A DNA stretch of 41,512 bases from CAZPUI01 sp964415525 (lineage in GTDB: Bacteria > Acidobacteriota > Holophagae > Holophagales > Holophagaceae): contig CAYQAS010000028.1 in assembly GCA_964415525.1 (NCBI GenBank), positions 1 through 41,512 of the forward strand, read 5' to 3'. This document shows positions 31,425 to 39,996 of this stretch, in pieces (the first letter of the stretch is position 1; each line of letters begins with the position of its first letter). The position numbers and the translations under genes are program-made. The notes beneath the pieces are model-generated. The model saw only the letters and a list, made by a program, of their open reading frames with translations, ran no database searches and was not told the DNA's origin.

Positions 31425-33763
31425 GACCTCACCTCCAGGGTGGCGCGGGCGAACCCGCGGTTCTTGGCGCCATCCACCGCTTCGAAGAGGACCTCCCGCG
31501 GGCCGGTACCCGTGGCCGGGAGCCGCACCATCCCCACGGAGCAGCGCGCCACAGGATCCCAGCGCAGGGGCACCGGGGGCAGGTCGCCCACCCGGGCCGT
31601 GAGTAGCACCACGTCTTCATCCGTGCGCACCTCGATGCGGATGAGCTCCCCGGCTCGGGCATGGGTGGGCAGGGTGGGCCGGATCACCGGCGCGGTGCCG
31701 TCGAGGATGAAGTGTTTGGTCTCCGTGACCGTCGCGCCGCTGGTGTCCCGCACCAGGATGCGCACGGCGTGGCGGCCTTCCGGGAAGCCCTCGGGGGCGA
31801 GGAATCGGCCTTCCCAAATTGTCGTCCCGGGAGAGCGGACGAGGTCGAGCCGCAGGCCGAAGGGGAAGAGCGCCGTGGCTGACAGCGTGCCCGTGTCGCA
31901 TTCCACCCGCAGGACGGGATCGCCGGGTTGGATGCGCCGGGGCCGGAGCAGGGAGCGCGGCGCGGCGAGGAAGGCGGTGTAGGGCGTGACGAACTTGTAG
32001 CGCTTGGAGAGGGCGATGATCTCCTCCACCCACTCCCGGCGCTCGCCCTCGGCCTCGATGCGGGAGAGGAGGTCGTCCACCCGGGCGCGGGCCCAGCGGC
32101 GGGGCAGGTCCCGCGCCTCTAGAGCCTTTTCCGGCAGGTTCCCTGTGAGAGAGGCCTTGCCGCCGGGGAAGAGGGGCGAGGGCAGCTCGAAGCGGAGGTT
32201 CTGCTGCGGCGTGGCGTAGCGGCCCACCCAGCCGCTTCGGCTGGCGGGCTCCAGGGGTTGGGTGAGCACGGGATAGACATGGCGCAGCTGCGGCTGGCCA
32301 CCGGTGACAGTGAAAGGCTGGTCCTCGCCGGCGCTGCGTTCCACGGCCTCTTCCTCCTGGGGCGGTTCAATCAGGCGCTGGAAGAAGAGATCCGTCTCGA
32401 TCTCCGTGGCGGTGCCGGAGAGCACCTGGGCACTGGCATTCCGCAGGGCCTCGCGGGCTTCTCCGGAGGTCACCAGGGTGGAGAGGGGGACCTTGCCCAG
32501 GACTTCCCTAATGGCCTTGGAGGAGAGGCTGTCCTGGCCGCTGGTGAGCAGCAGGATGTGGCCGTCCCTTCCCAGCAGCCTGCGGGCGGCGATGAGAGCG
32601 GCGGTGAGGTTGGAGCCCGGAGACAGGGGGCGGCGGCGCAGGTCCGACAGTTCGGCCTCTATGTCCTGGGAGCGGGCGGGCCTCAGGGCCTTCCCAGAGG
32701 CGGGCGTGCGGTCATAGGGCAGCACGGCGAAGCGGTCCTGGGGCTTCAACTGGCCCAGGGCCCGCACCAGCTGCCCATAGGCCGTCTCCAGGCCCGCCCA
32801 GCGGTGGCTGAGGGAGGTGTCGAAGAGGATGACGAGTGAGGCCGCGGACCGCGGTGCGACTGCGGCAGGCTTGGCCGAACCGCCCCGCAGGGAGGCCGGA
32901 GGCAGGGCCTCCAGCAGGAAGAAGCCGTCCTTCTCCGGAGGCACCTCCGAGGGGCGTTCCCAGGGCGCCAGGGCCAAACCGTCCGGCAGCCGCCCGTCGG
33001 GATTGCGGAAGGCACTCAGGCGCAGGGGCTCCTGGGTGCGGGGGCGGACCCGCAGGATGAGATCACGATCCAGCTTCACCTGGCTGCCTTGGAAGCCCGC
33101 GCCGCCGTTCGTGGCCTTCAGGGGCAGGCCCCCCGCCATGGCCTCAAAGGTGCCGTCTTCAAGGGTCACGTTCACGGTGAGGCTGCGGGCCACCGGGGCC
33201 TCGCCCTCCGGCGGTTTCAGGCCGAGACGGAACTCGCCCACCAGGGCGATCAGGGGGATCTCCTGCTGGTACTGGATCTCCAGGCGCTTGGTCGCCAAGG
33301 CCGGAATGGGAGCCACGGAGACGCTGAAGAGGGAGCCGCCGGAAGGACGGGCGCCCTCGGCCCGGCCGCCGCCCTCCGAATCCTCCTCCTCCCCCTGCTG
33401 AAGCAGGCCGGGATCGATCTTCTGCCGGGTCAGTTCCTGGTAGATGGAGCGGGCGCGTTTCTTCTCCAGGATGACGCCAGGGATGCGCTGCAGGCCGTCC
33501 CACACGGCGAAGTCCCCCACGGCGGCGGAGGGCGGCAGGGCGAAGCGGTAGGTGCCCTCCTGAATGGTCGCCGTGTGGTTTTCGAAGACCTGGCGCACGT
33601 TGACCCGGGCGTAGCCCCGGGCGATGCCCACATCCACCACCATCTCCCGCAGGGAGAGCACCTTGGCGTCGGGACGGCCGGTGCTGGTGGGCACCAGCAG
33701 GCCCGCCTGGGCCAGCAAGGGCATCGTGGTCAGGAGGGAGAGAAGGAGGCTCGTGGGACGCAT
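31421..33763 (-). CDS. secreted VIT and von Willebrand factor A domain protein
   Basis: The 780-residue protein has a signal peptide (MRPTSLLLSLLTTMPLLAQA). A VIT domain (about 35-180) contains VRQVFENHTATIQEGTYRFALP and EKKRARSIYQELTRQ. A VWA domain (about 308-480) has the metal-binding DxSxS motif intact at 315-319 (DTSLS) and a Thr in SPGSNLTAAL; the third MIDAS position, usually Asp in LLTDG, reads LLTSG. The C-terminus (about 690-780) is Ig-like (DGTAPVIRPTLPTHARAGELIRIEV). This VIT-VWA order recalls inter-alpha-trypsin inhibitor heavy chains and their bacterial homologues, which act in surface protein interactions. No sortase or PEP-CTERM tail is present. The start at 33763 has GGAAGG eight bases upstream. 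It starts 1 bp after the propeller gene ends and overlaps the giant gene by 4 bp. Confidence 0.9.
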   Translation of the reverse strand: MRPTSLLLSLLTTMPLLAQAGLLVPTSTGRPDAKVLSLREMVVDVGIARGYARVNVRQVFENHTATIQEGTYRFALPPSAAVGDFAVWDGLQRIPGVILEKKRARSIYQELTRQKIDPGLLQQGEEEDSEGGGRAEGARPSGGSLFSVSVAPIPALATKRLEIQYQQEIPLIALVGEFRLGLKPPEGEAPVARSLTVNVTLEDGTFEAMAGGLPLKATNGGAGFQGSQVKLDRDLILRVRPRTQEPLRLSAFRNPDGRLPDGLALAPWERPSEVPPEKDGFFLLEALPPASLRGGSAKPAAVAPRSAASLVILFDTSLSHRWAGLETAYGQLVRALGQLKPQDRFAVLPYDRTPASGKALRPARSQDIEAELSDLRRRPLSPGSNLTAALIAARRLLGRDGHILLLTSGQDSLSSKAIREVLGKVPLSTLVTSGEAREALRNASAQVLSGTATEIETDLFFQRLIEPPQEEEAVERSAGEDQPFTVTGGQPQLRHVYPVLTQPLEPASRSGWVGRYATPQQNLRFELPSPLFPGGKASLTGNLPEKALEARDLPRRWARARVDDLLSRIEAEGERREWVEEIIALSKRYKFVTPYTAFLAAPRSLLRPRRIQPGDPVLRVECDTGTLSATALFPFGLRLDLVRSPGTTIWEGRFLAPEGFPEGRHAVRILVRDTSGATVTETKHFILDGTAPVIRPTLPTHARAGELIRIEVRTDEDVVLLTARVGDLPPVPLRWDPVARCSVGMVRLPATGTGPREVLFEAVDGAKNRGFARATLEVRS

Positions 33764-33764
33764 G

Positions 33765-35627
33765 TCAGACACCTTCCTGGAGCAGCGCATAGGGAATTCG
33801 GGCCAGCCCTTCATCCGTGCCGACGTACAGCGCGTCGGTGTCGGCCAGGAGGGCGGTGATGCGGGGGGAGGGCAGGGGCAGTTCCAGGCGCAGGAAACGC
33901 TGACCATCGGCACTGAGGCGGTAGAGTCCGCGGCCGTCGGTGCCCACGAACAGGCGGCCTCCGGCCTCCACCACGCAGCCAGGGTTGACCTTCAGGCCTT
34001 CGGTTTCTGGGAAGGGCAGGTAGCTGCCCACGGGCTCCTGGCTTGGGGTGCGGCGCACCATGCCGCCCCCGTAGGTTCCGATGAAGATTGCATCCTTGTG
34101 ATGGGCGAGGGCCGTCACCCAGGGATGGGGCAGCCTGCCTTCCCCCGCCACCACGCGCCAGCTCACCCGGCCATCCCGGATGGCGCCGAGGCCCGAGGGC
34201 GTGCCCACCAGCAGTTCGTCCCCCGATAACAGCGCGAGGGCTTGATTGCCTGGAAGGCCATGGAAGGCGGAGATCAGGCGATTGCCTCCCAGCAGCACGC
34301 CCTGGCCGTAGCCGATGGCGAGCCCTTCCCGGCTCTGGGCAAGGGCATAGGCTGCGCCGTTGGCGGCCTCCGGCAGGGCCGATAATCGGGTGCCGTCAAA
34401 GCGGGCCGGGCCGCGCAGGCTGGCGACATAGACGGTGCCCCCCGCGGGGAGGAGGGCGTTCACGCCCCAGGTGGTGGCATCCCCGAAGGCCCGCCAAGTG
34501 AGGGCCCCTCCGCGGCCCGGTTCCGCCACGGCCAGCCCGCCGTCGAAGAGACCCGCCAGCACGCGTCCGCCCTGAAGGGCCAGGGCGTTGATGTGGGAGG
34601 GGCCCGGAGGCAGGGAGGACGGTCGCGGGCGGATGAGGCGCCAGCCCTCGACGCCATGCCGGAAGAGCCCGGTGGCGGTGTCGGCGAACAATTGGCCATT
34701 CGCTGTCAGGACGCGTCGTGGGGCATCCGGTATCGGCTCCTCGCTCGTGCGGCCGGACGCTTCGAAGCGCAACAGGGTGCCCTGGCTCACGCCGCGCACC
34801 TGATCCCCCACCTGCACCGCCTGCCGCACCTCGGCGCCGCCGGTCAGGGGCTGGAGCGGCCCTCCCAGCGGGCCGCGAGCCAGGCCCAGGGGCGTGAGCA
34901 CGCAGACGTCGCTGCCGAGAAACCCCACCCAGTCGACCCAGGGGTCCGGCGTGGGCAGGGGCGAGGTGTGGGTGCCGTCGACGCGGCGAAGGCCCTTCTC
35001 CCCTGCGGCCAGGCAAAGGTCCGAGGCGCCAAGGGCGAGGGCGCGGACCGGCTCCGCGTCGAGGCGTTCCAGGGTGTTGGCGCCCCAGGTGGCACGGAAG
35101 AGGCCTTCCTGCGCGCCGATCAGGAGCTGACCGCCCGGCGTTTCCAACAGGGCCCGGACGTGGAGAAGGCCGAAGCCGGTGCGGGCCTCCTCCCAGGTGC
35201 TGCCCCGTTGGAGGAAGAGGCCTCCGGCGGTCAGACCGGCAACGGGACGTCCGCGCCAGAGTGCGAGGGCCGCGACCCGCAGCGTGGGCAGGCCCATCCC
35301 CAGATCGTTTTTCCCATCGGAGAGGCCGAAGCCGCCGGCGGTCAGGAGACCTTGGGGGCCATGGGCCAGGGCCTCCACATCGCCGGAGCCCCAGTGGGCC
35401 AGCTGCATGGCGGGGGTCGGAAGGGGCGTGAAGGTCAGGGGGCGCCGCTCCCGTCCGCCTCCCGCCAGAGCCGTACGGGCGGTGGCGCTGAAGTAGAAGT
35501 GCACACCAAGGGCGCTGCCCGCGAGGAGCAGGCCACCGGCCGCAAGGAGGATGGAACGCCGAGTGAAGCGAAAGCACATGGGAGCTGGACTCTGAAAAAG
35601 GCGATGGGGATTGGGTGGAAGCGTCAT
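33765..35627 (-). CDS. membrane-anchored beta-propeller repeat protein
   Basis: The 620-residue protein has a Tat/Sec-like anchor (FTRRSILLAAGGLLLAGSALG, about residues 20-42), then blade repeats of the two-component-regulator propeller type. Typical units are VRALLETPGGQLLIGAQEGLFRA, VTALAHHKDAIFIGTYGGGMVRR and ITALLADTDALYVGTDEGLARI, spaced roughly 40-45 residues apart. Such propellers bind ligands or proteins outside the cytoplasm; here no kinase or output domain is attached. The ATG at 35627 has no clear ribosome binding site, and the in-frame ATG at 35579 (MCFRFTRRS) gives a more usual signal peptide, so the true start may be there. It is the first gene of the minus-strand operon and is divergent from the Sua5 gene across 99 bp. 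Confidence 0.85.
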   Translation of the reverse strand: MTLPPNPHRLFQSPAPMCFRFTRRSILLAAGGLLLAGSALGVHFYFSATARTALAGGGRERRPLTFTPLPTPAMQLAHWGSGDVEALAHGPQGLLTAGGFGLSDGKNDLGMGLPTLRVAALALWRGRPVAGLTAGGLFLQRGSTWEEARTGFGLLHVRALLETPGGQLLIGAQEGLFRATWGANTLERLDAEPVRALALGASDLCLAAGEKGLRRVDGTHTSPLPTPDPWVDWVGFLGSDVCVLTPLGLARGPLGGPLQPLTGGAEVRQAVQVGDQVRGVSQGTLLRFEASGRTSEEPIPDAPRRVLTANGQLFADTATGLFRHGVEGWRLIRPRPSSLPPGPSHINALALQGGRVLAGLFDGGLAVAEPGRGGALTWRAFGDATTWGVNALLPAGGTVYVASLRGPARFDGTRLSALPEAANGAAYALAQSREGLAIGYGQGVLLGGNRLISAFHGLPGNQALALLSGDELLVGTPSGLGAIRDGRVSWRVVAGEGRLPHPWVTALAHHKDAIFIGTYGGGMVRRTPSQEPVGSYLPFPETEGLKVNPGCVVEAGGRLFVGTDGRGLYRLSADGQRFLRLELPLPSPRITALLADTDALYVGTDEGLARIPYALLQEGV

Positions 35628-35659
35628 GAATCATACCAGTCGCACCCATGCGAACCAGG

Positions 35660-35677
35660 GCGCCGCGAGCGCGGCGC
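35660..35677. other. GC-rich hairpin in the divergent gap
   Basis: Perfect 7-bp arms GCGCCGC (35660-35666) and GCGGCGC (35671-35677) enclose a GAGC loop, between the propeller and Sua5 genes. On the minus strand it would fall in the leader of the 17.7-kb operon, about 33-50 bp before its first ATG. It could be an operator or a leader structure; no T-run follows on the minus strand. Confidence 0.3.
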
Positions 35678-35726
35678 GGCTTTCGGCAAGCCTCCGGTAA
35701 TCTGGAGCTTGAGGAGTGCTGATCCA

Positions 35727-36689
35727 ATGGCCTTGTCCCGCATTCGACCCGGAGACGATCCCGCCGCCCTGGCGGAGGCGGCAGCCCTGCTGCGGGCCGG
35801 GCGACTGGTGGCCTTCCCCACGGAGACGGTCTACGGCCTCGGCGCGGACGGCCTGAATCCCGAGGCCGTGGCGGGCATCTACGCAGCCAAGGGACGGCCC
35901 GCCACCAATCCGCTCATCCTGCACGTTCCTGGTGTCGCGGAGGCGAAGGCCCTCGTGACGGAGTGGCCCCCGGAGGCCGAGGCCCTGGCGGCGCGTTTCT
36001 GGCCCGGTCCCCTGACCTTGGTGCTGCCTGCGGCGGCATGTGTGCCGGACATCGTGCGGGCGGGCAACCCCACCGTGGCCCTGCGCTGCCCCGATCATCC
36101 CGTGGCGCTCGCCTTGCTGCGGGCCTGTGGTCGGCCGTTGGCGGCGCCGAGTGCCAACCGGACCCTGGGCATCAGCCCCACCCGCGCGGAGCACGTGGCA
36201 GCCAGTCTGGAGGACCGCGTGGACCTCATCCTGGATGGTGGCCCCACCGAAGCGGGGCTGGAGAGCACCATTCTGAGCCTCGCCACACGTCCCTACCGCC
36301 TCTTGCGCCCTGGCCCCATCCCGCCTTCTGAGCTGGAAGTCCTCGTGGGCCCGCTGGCCGTCTGGACAGGCGCTGTCGCAGATGGTGAGACTCAGGCGGC
36401 ACCCGGCATGGCGAGGAAGCACTACAGCCCCACCACGCCCTTGGCCCTGGTGTCGCGGGCGGCATTGGTGCCGTCCTCCGGAACCGTCCTGGTGGCTTTC
36501 GGATCCCTTCCCGAGGGGGTCCCTGGGCGTGTGCTGCCCCTGAATCCGGAGGCCGCCGGCGCGGCACTCTATGCCCTGCTCCACGACCTCGACGGCGAGG
36601 GCTGGAAGCGGATCCTGATGGAGACGCCTCCGGAGGGGGAGGGCTGGATGGCCTTCCGGGACCGCATCACCCGGGCGGCGACGGAGTGA
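35727..36689 (+). CDS. tsaC: L-threonylcarbamoyladenylate synthase, Sua5/TsaC type
   Basis: This enzyme makes L-threonylcarbamoyl-AMP from threonine, bicarbonate and ATP, the first step of the t6A modification at position 37 of tRNAs that read ANN codons. The 320-residue product has the YrdC-type domain (about 5-205) with FPTETVYGLGADG, YAAKGRPATNPLI, GPLTLVLP, VALRCPDHP, APSANRTLGISPT and GLESTILSL. A C-terminal Sua5 domain follows (about 230-320), preceded by the PGMARKHYSP motif, so this is the longer Sua5 form. The start ATG has GAGGAG (35711-35716) ten bases upstream; the frame is open far upstream but antisense to the propeller gene. It is a stand-alone housekeeping gene between two unrelated units. 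Confidence 0.95.
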   Translation: MALSRIRPGDDPAALAEAAALLRAGRLVAFPTETVYGLGADGLNPEAVAGIYAAKGRPATNPLILHVPGVAEAKALVTEWPPEAEALAARFWPGPLTLVLPAAACVPDIVRAGNPTVALRCPDHPVALALLRACGRPLAAPSANRTLGISPTRAEHVAASLEDRVDLILDGGPTEAGLESTILSLATRPYRLLRPGPIPPSELEVLVGPLAVWTGAVADGETQAAPGMARKHYSPTTPLALVSRAALVPSSGTVLVAFGSLPEGVPGRVLPLNPEAAGAALYALLHDLDGEGWKRILMETPPEGEGWMAFRDRITRAATE

Positions 36690-36697
36690 GCACTGGC

Positions 36698-36712
36698 TGA
36701 TTTACTTAATCA
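36698..36712 (+). promoter_or_regulatory. AT-rich palindrome upstream of the TonB-dependent receptor
   Basis: TGATT-TACTT-AATCA is a perfect 5-bp inverted repeat in a conspicuously AT-rich island of an otherwise GC-rich region. A TCGATA direct repeat (36716 and again about 16 bp later) follows. It lies 55-69 bp before the receptor ATG, where an operator or promoter is expected. It does not match the Fur consensus well, so the regulator is unknown. Confidence 0.35.
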
Positions 36713-36766
36713 ACATCGATAAACAGGAGGTCGATAGGGGAAAGCCGTCTCTTGAGGAGGCTCTCT

Positions 36767-39016
36767 ATGGTTCTTCCAGAACTTTCCATGACTCTGGTTG
36801 CGTGCTGTGGGTTGGGCGCCCTGGTCCCCACGGGCGTGGGACTGGCCCAGACGCCTCCTTCGGAGGAGAGTCTGACCAATGAACTCCTGGCCATCCTGAA
36901 CACACCGATCACCACCGCCACCCGAACCGCACAGTCCTCTGCCAAAGCCCCTGCCACCGTGGTCACGGTCACCGCGGAGCAGATCCAGCGCCGGGCGTAT
37001 CGCTCTCTCGGTGAGGTCATGCGGGACCTGCCTGAGTTCAAGGTGGACAACGGGTATAGCGTGGAAAATTACAACGCCGTCACCGTGCGCGGGGTCATGG
37101 GACAGTACAAATTCGTGATCCTGATGGACGGGGCCCGCATTGGGGCGGCCACCAACGAGATCCTGCCCATCCTCGAGAATTTTCCGGTCCACTTCGCCAA
37201 GCAGATCGAGGTGGTCTACGGTCCGGCCTCGGCGCTCTACGGCGCTGATGCCTTCACAGGCATCATCAACGTCGTCACCTTCAAGGGGATCGAAGCGGCT
37301 GCCCAGCGCAACTACCGGGCTTCCTTCGGTGCTGACAATCAATCCGACGTTGCGATGTTCTGGTCGGGGGAGGTCGGCGGGGACATGCATTTGAGCGTTG
37401 GGGCTCAGGGCTTCCGGGATGACATGCCGGATATGCCCAAGTCTTATCCAGACGAGTACCGAGGCTTGGACCAGGCGCTGCAGACCGGCGTCTTTAACAC
37501 TGTCTTCGGACCCAAGACCGTCACCATTCCCTATGCCAAGAAATACAGCCAGCCCATTCAAGCCAGCAATGTCTTCTTGCGGCTGCAGCAGGGAACATGG
37601 TCCTTGAGTCTGTTTCAGAATTACTCCAATGTTCCCAGCTCCATTAATTACAGCGTTCCAAATGCCCTGCCGGATCCGAGTTCTCACGTGGCGGTGCGCA
37701 CCATCGCCGCCACTGCGAACCAGAACACCCAGATCACCGAAGCGATCTCTTTACAGAGCACACTGACGGCGCGGAAATACGAGGTGGATCCGGGTTCTGC
37801 CTTCGTGAACCTATTCCAGCCAAACATCGAGCCCGGCTACAAATATGCGGCCAGCACCAGTTTCCGTGTGGAGGAGGTCCTGAACTGGAGAGCCTCCGGT
37901 ACGCTGAGCGTGACAGGGGGAGCTTCTTTTGATGTTTCGGATGCCACGCCCTGGAGCGCCAATCTGGCGACCCCGGTGGACACGAGCCGATCTATCTCCA
38001 GTCAGGGCATCCTGGTGCCTGGAGCACCCATCGTTGCGGACTTCTACACGATCAGGGGCACGAGCTATGGGCTGTTCGCCCAGGCTCAGTACACGCCAAC
38101 AGATGTCTGGGCCGTGACCTTGGGTGGCCGCTACGACAAGGACAGCCGCTACGGCGACACGTTCAATCCTCGTCTGGGCGTGGTGTGGGCACCCTCCAGG
38201 ACCACAACCGTGAAGGCACTCTACGGAACGGCCTTCCTGGCGCCATCTCCCTATGCGGCCTTCCGTCACTACGGTGGCTTTTACACCACAGACAATGGTC
38301 AGACCTATCGTTCCGCGTACTGGCGTTTGCCGAATCCCGGCTTGAAGCCCGAGAAGGCCGAGACTTTGGAAGTCAGTTTTCGAACCCTCCTGACCAGCAG
38401 CCTCAGCATCACCCTCAATGCCTATCAGAGTACCTACAAAGACCTGCATACCGCGATGCTGGACAAGGGGAACACCAACCTCTACGGGGGAAAATTCAAG
38501 GGTTGGCCTGTGGATGTCATCGAAGTCACGGGGAACCAGGGCAAGCAGGCGCTCAATGGTGGCAACCTTCAGCTGGATTACCTGGCCAACTTCGGAGGAG
38601 GGACGAAGCTCAACGGCTTCCTTTCCTTTGGGAAAGCGGATGGCCAGGTGGAGGACGCCAAGGGCTTCAAGTCGGACGTCGGTTACATGAGTCCGACATT
38701 GGCCCGTGTGGGGTTCGACCTGAGCTACGGACCTTGGAGTGTCTCGCCGATCCTCATGATCGTCGGCACGCAGCGTTCGGGTGCGACTCAACCCAAGGAT
38801 CCAGGCAAACGCGAGGAGATCGCCGGCTATCGAGAGCTCAACGTCGTGGCCAATTATTCCTTCTCGAAGCGCTGGGAGGCCTTCCTTCGGGCGAACAATG
38901 CCTTGGATGCCCGCTATCGCAATATCAATGAAAACGCTTTCTCGGGCGGCTATGAGTTCAACGGTGTACCCCAGGCTCCCCGGCGGATCGCACTGGGAAT
39001 CAAAGGCACCTTCTGA
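36767..39016 (+). CDS. TonB-dependent outer-membrane receptor
   Basis: The 749-residue protein has a signal peptide ending near residue 28 (VGLAQ) and a plug domain (about 45-165). The plug has ATVVTVTAEQIQRRAYRSLGEVMRDLPEF, VRGVMGQYKFVILMDG and a VVYGPASALYGADAFTGIINVVT segment typical of the family. A 22-stranded barrel follows and ends in Phe (IALGIKGTF). These receptors pull iron complexes, cobalamin or sugars across the outer membrane using TonB energy; the plug is of the colicin/BtuB/CirA kind. Substrate cannot be told from sequence. The start is ATG 36767, six bases after a strong GAGGAGG; the frame also opens at a TTG 15 bases earlier. No TonB, ExbB or ExbD gene is nearby. By eye it uses more A/T-rich codons than its neighbours. 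It converges with the lactonase gene 9 bp apart. Confidence 0.94.
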   Translation: MVLPELSMTLVACCGLGALVPTGVGLAQTPPSEESLTNELLAILNTPITTATRTAQSSAKAPATVVTVTAEQIQRRAYRSLGEVMRDLPEFKVDNGYSVENYNAVTVRGVMGQYKFVILMDGARIGAATNEILPILENFPVHFAKQIEVVYGPASALYGADAFTGIINVVTFKGIEAAAQRNYRASFGADNQSDVAMFWSGEVGGDMHLSVGAQGFRDDMPDMPKSYPDEYRGLDQALQTGVFNTVFGPKTVTIPYAKKYSQPIQASNVFLRLQQGTWSLSLFQNYSNVPSSINYSVPNALPDPSSHVAVRTIAATANQNTQITEAISLQSTLTARKYEVDPGSAFVNLFQPNIEPGYKYAASTSFRVEEVLNWRASGTLSVTGGASFDVSDATPWSANLATPVDTSRSISSQGILVPGAPIVADFYTIRGTSYGLFAQAQYTPTDVWAVTLGGRYDKDSRYGDTFNPRLGVVWAPSRTTTVKALYGTAFLAPSPYAAFRHYGGFYTTDNGQTYRSAYWRLPNPGLKPEKAETLEVSFRTLLTSSLSITLNAYQSTYKDLHTAMLDKGNTNLYGGKFKGWPVDVIEVTGNQGKQALNGGNLQLDYLANFGGGTKLNGFLSFGKADGQVEDAKGFKSDVGYMSPTLARVGFDLSYGPWSVSPILMIVGTQRSGATQPKDPGKREEIAGYRELNVVANYSFSKRWEAFLRANNALDARYRNINENAFSGGYEFNGVPQAPRRIALGIKGTF

Positions 39017-39025
39017 GCCGATTCT

Positions 39026-39919
39026 CTAACGTCCATTCACCAGTGCCCACTCTCGTCCAGGGTGGGCGCTGGTATAGGTTTCAATGGCACCGCGGTCCTG
39101 GAGGGTCACGTAGACCGTGCGCCCATCCTTGCCCCCGAAGGCGACGTTGCTGGGCTTCTTTCCCTTGAGCAGGACGGTCTGGATCACTTCCCCCACGGGC
39201 GAGACCACGGCGATCTCACCGGCGCCATAGCGGGTGATGTGAAGGTTGCCGCGCTGGTCGCAGCGCATGCCATCCAGGCCGAAATTGGGAAACGTGATCA
39301 GCAGCTGCTTGCCGCTGATCGCACCCGTGGCGGGATCCAGGTCGTAGCGCCACACGCGCTGCTGCATGCTCTCATTCACATAGAGGTGGCGCTCATCTGG
39401 GCTGACCTCGATGCCGTTGGTGGAGCCCATGTCTGCTTCCAACATCGTGAGGGTCCCGTCCGGGTCGATGCGCCACAACCGCCCGGTTCCGGTCTTCCAG
39501 TTGGGGTCGCTGGCGTAGATCCGGCCGTTGCGGGCGAGGGCCAGATCGTTGGGCTGGGTCAGCTGATCCGAGTGGGCCAGCACGGACACGGCGCGGGTTC
39601 TGGGATCGATCTTCAGGATGCTGTGACCGGTGTGGTCGGCCACGTAGAGGAAGCCCTTTCCATCGATTCGGATGCCGTTGCCGGTGCTGCCGGCGGGGAG
39701 CTTGAGGAACAGCTCGGCGCGATGCGCCCCGTCGATCCGCCCGATGGTGCCTGTCTGGCCGAAATTGACGGCATAGAGGCGCCCCTTCGCGTCCACCGCC
39801 GGGCCTTCGATGCCCGAGGTGAAGACGCCGTCGGCGACGTAGTCGCGGGTCTGGCCCAGGGCGGGGAGCGACACAAGGAGGGCAAGGAGAGCCGAGCGGG
39901 GAGCGGTGCTGGGGATCAT
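39026..39919 (-). CDS. exported SMP-30/gluconolactonase-like beta-propeller hydrolase
   Basis: The 297-residue protein has a signal peptide (APRSALLALLVSLPALGQ), then a six-bladed SMP-30/LRE-type propeller. Family metal-site residues are visible: Glu in SGIEGPAVDAKG, Asn in TQPNDLALARNGRIYASDP, and Asp in FGLDGMRCDQRGN. SMP-30 proteins hydrolyse sugar lactones such as gluconolactone. The start at 39919 (MIPST) is preferred because GGAG lies nine bases upstream; ATG 39934 lacks a nearby ribosome binding site. It follows the ROK kinase and sugar permease on the same strand, suggesting a sugar-acid or glucose oxidation role in the periplasm, but a hairpin separates it from the kinase gene. Confidence 0.88.
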   Translation of the reverse strand: MIPSTAPRSALLALLVSLPALGQTRDYVADGVFTSGIEGPAVDAKGRLYAVNFGQTGTIGRIDGAHRAELFLKLPAGSTGNGIRIDGKGFLYVADHTGHSILKIDPRTRAVSVLAHSDQLTQPNDLALARNGRIYASDPNWKTGTGRLWRIDPDGTLTMLEADMGSTNGIEVSPDERHLYVNESMQQRVWRYDLDPATGAISGKQLLITFPNFGLDGMRCDQRGNLHITRYGAGEIAVVSPVGEVIQTVLLKGKKPSNVAFGGKDGRTVYVTLQDRGAIETYTSAHPGREWALVNGR

Positions 39920-39949
39920 CGGGGTTGGCTCCATGGCGCGGGTGTGAAA

Positions 39950-39973
39950 CCGCCTCCCACTTTGGGAGGTCGG
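39950..39973 (-). terminator. hairpin between ROK kinase and lactonase genes
   Basis: CCTCCCA (39953-39959) and TGGGAGG (39963-39969) pair perfectly around a 3-nt loop, extended by CCG/CGG with one bulged base. On the minus strand it ends in CGGTTTC, only a short T-run. It sits 24 bp below the kinase stop and 31 bp above the lactonase start, so it may be a weak terminator or attenuator that lowers lactonase expression. Confidence 0.5.
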
Positions 39974-39996
39974 CTCTCAGGATGGTCGCGGTTGAG

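Noticed and set aside
36698..36712. palindrome considered as a Fur box
   Set aside because: The 15-bp TGATT-N5-AATCA lacks the 19-bp GATAATGATAATCATTATC pattern, so no Fur claim is made.
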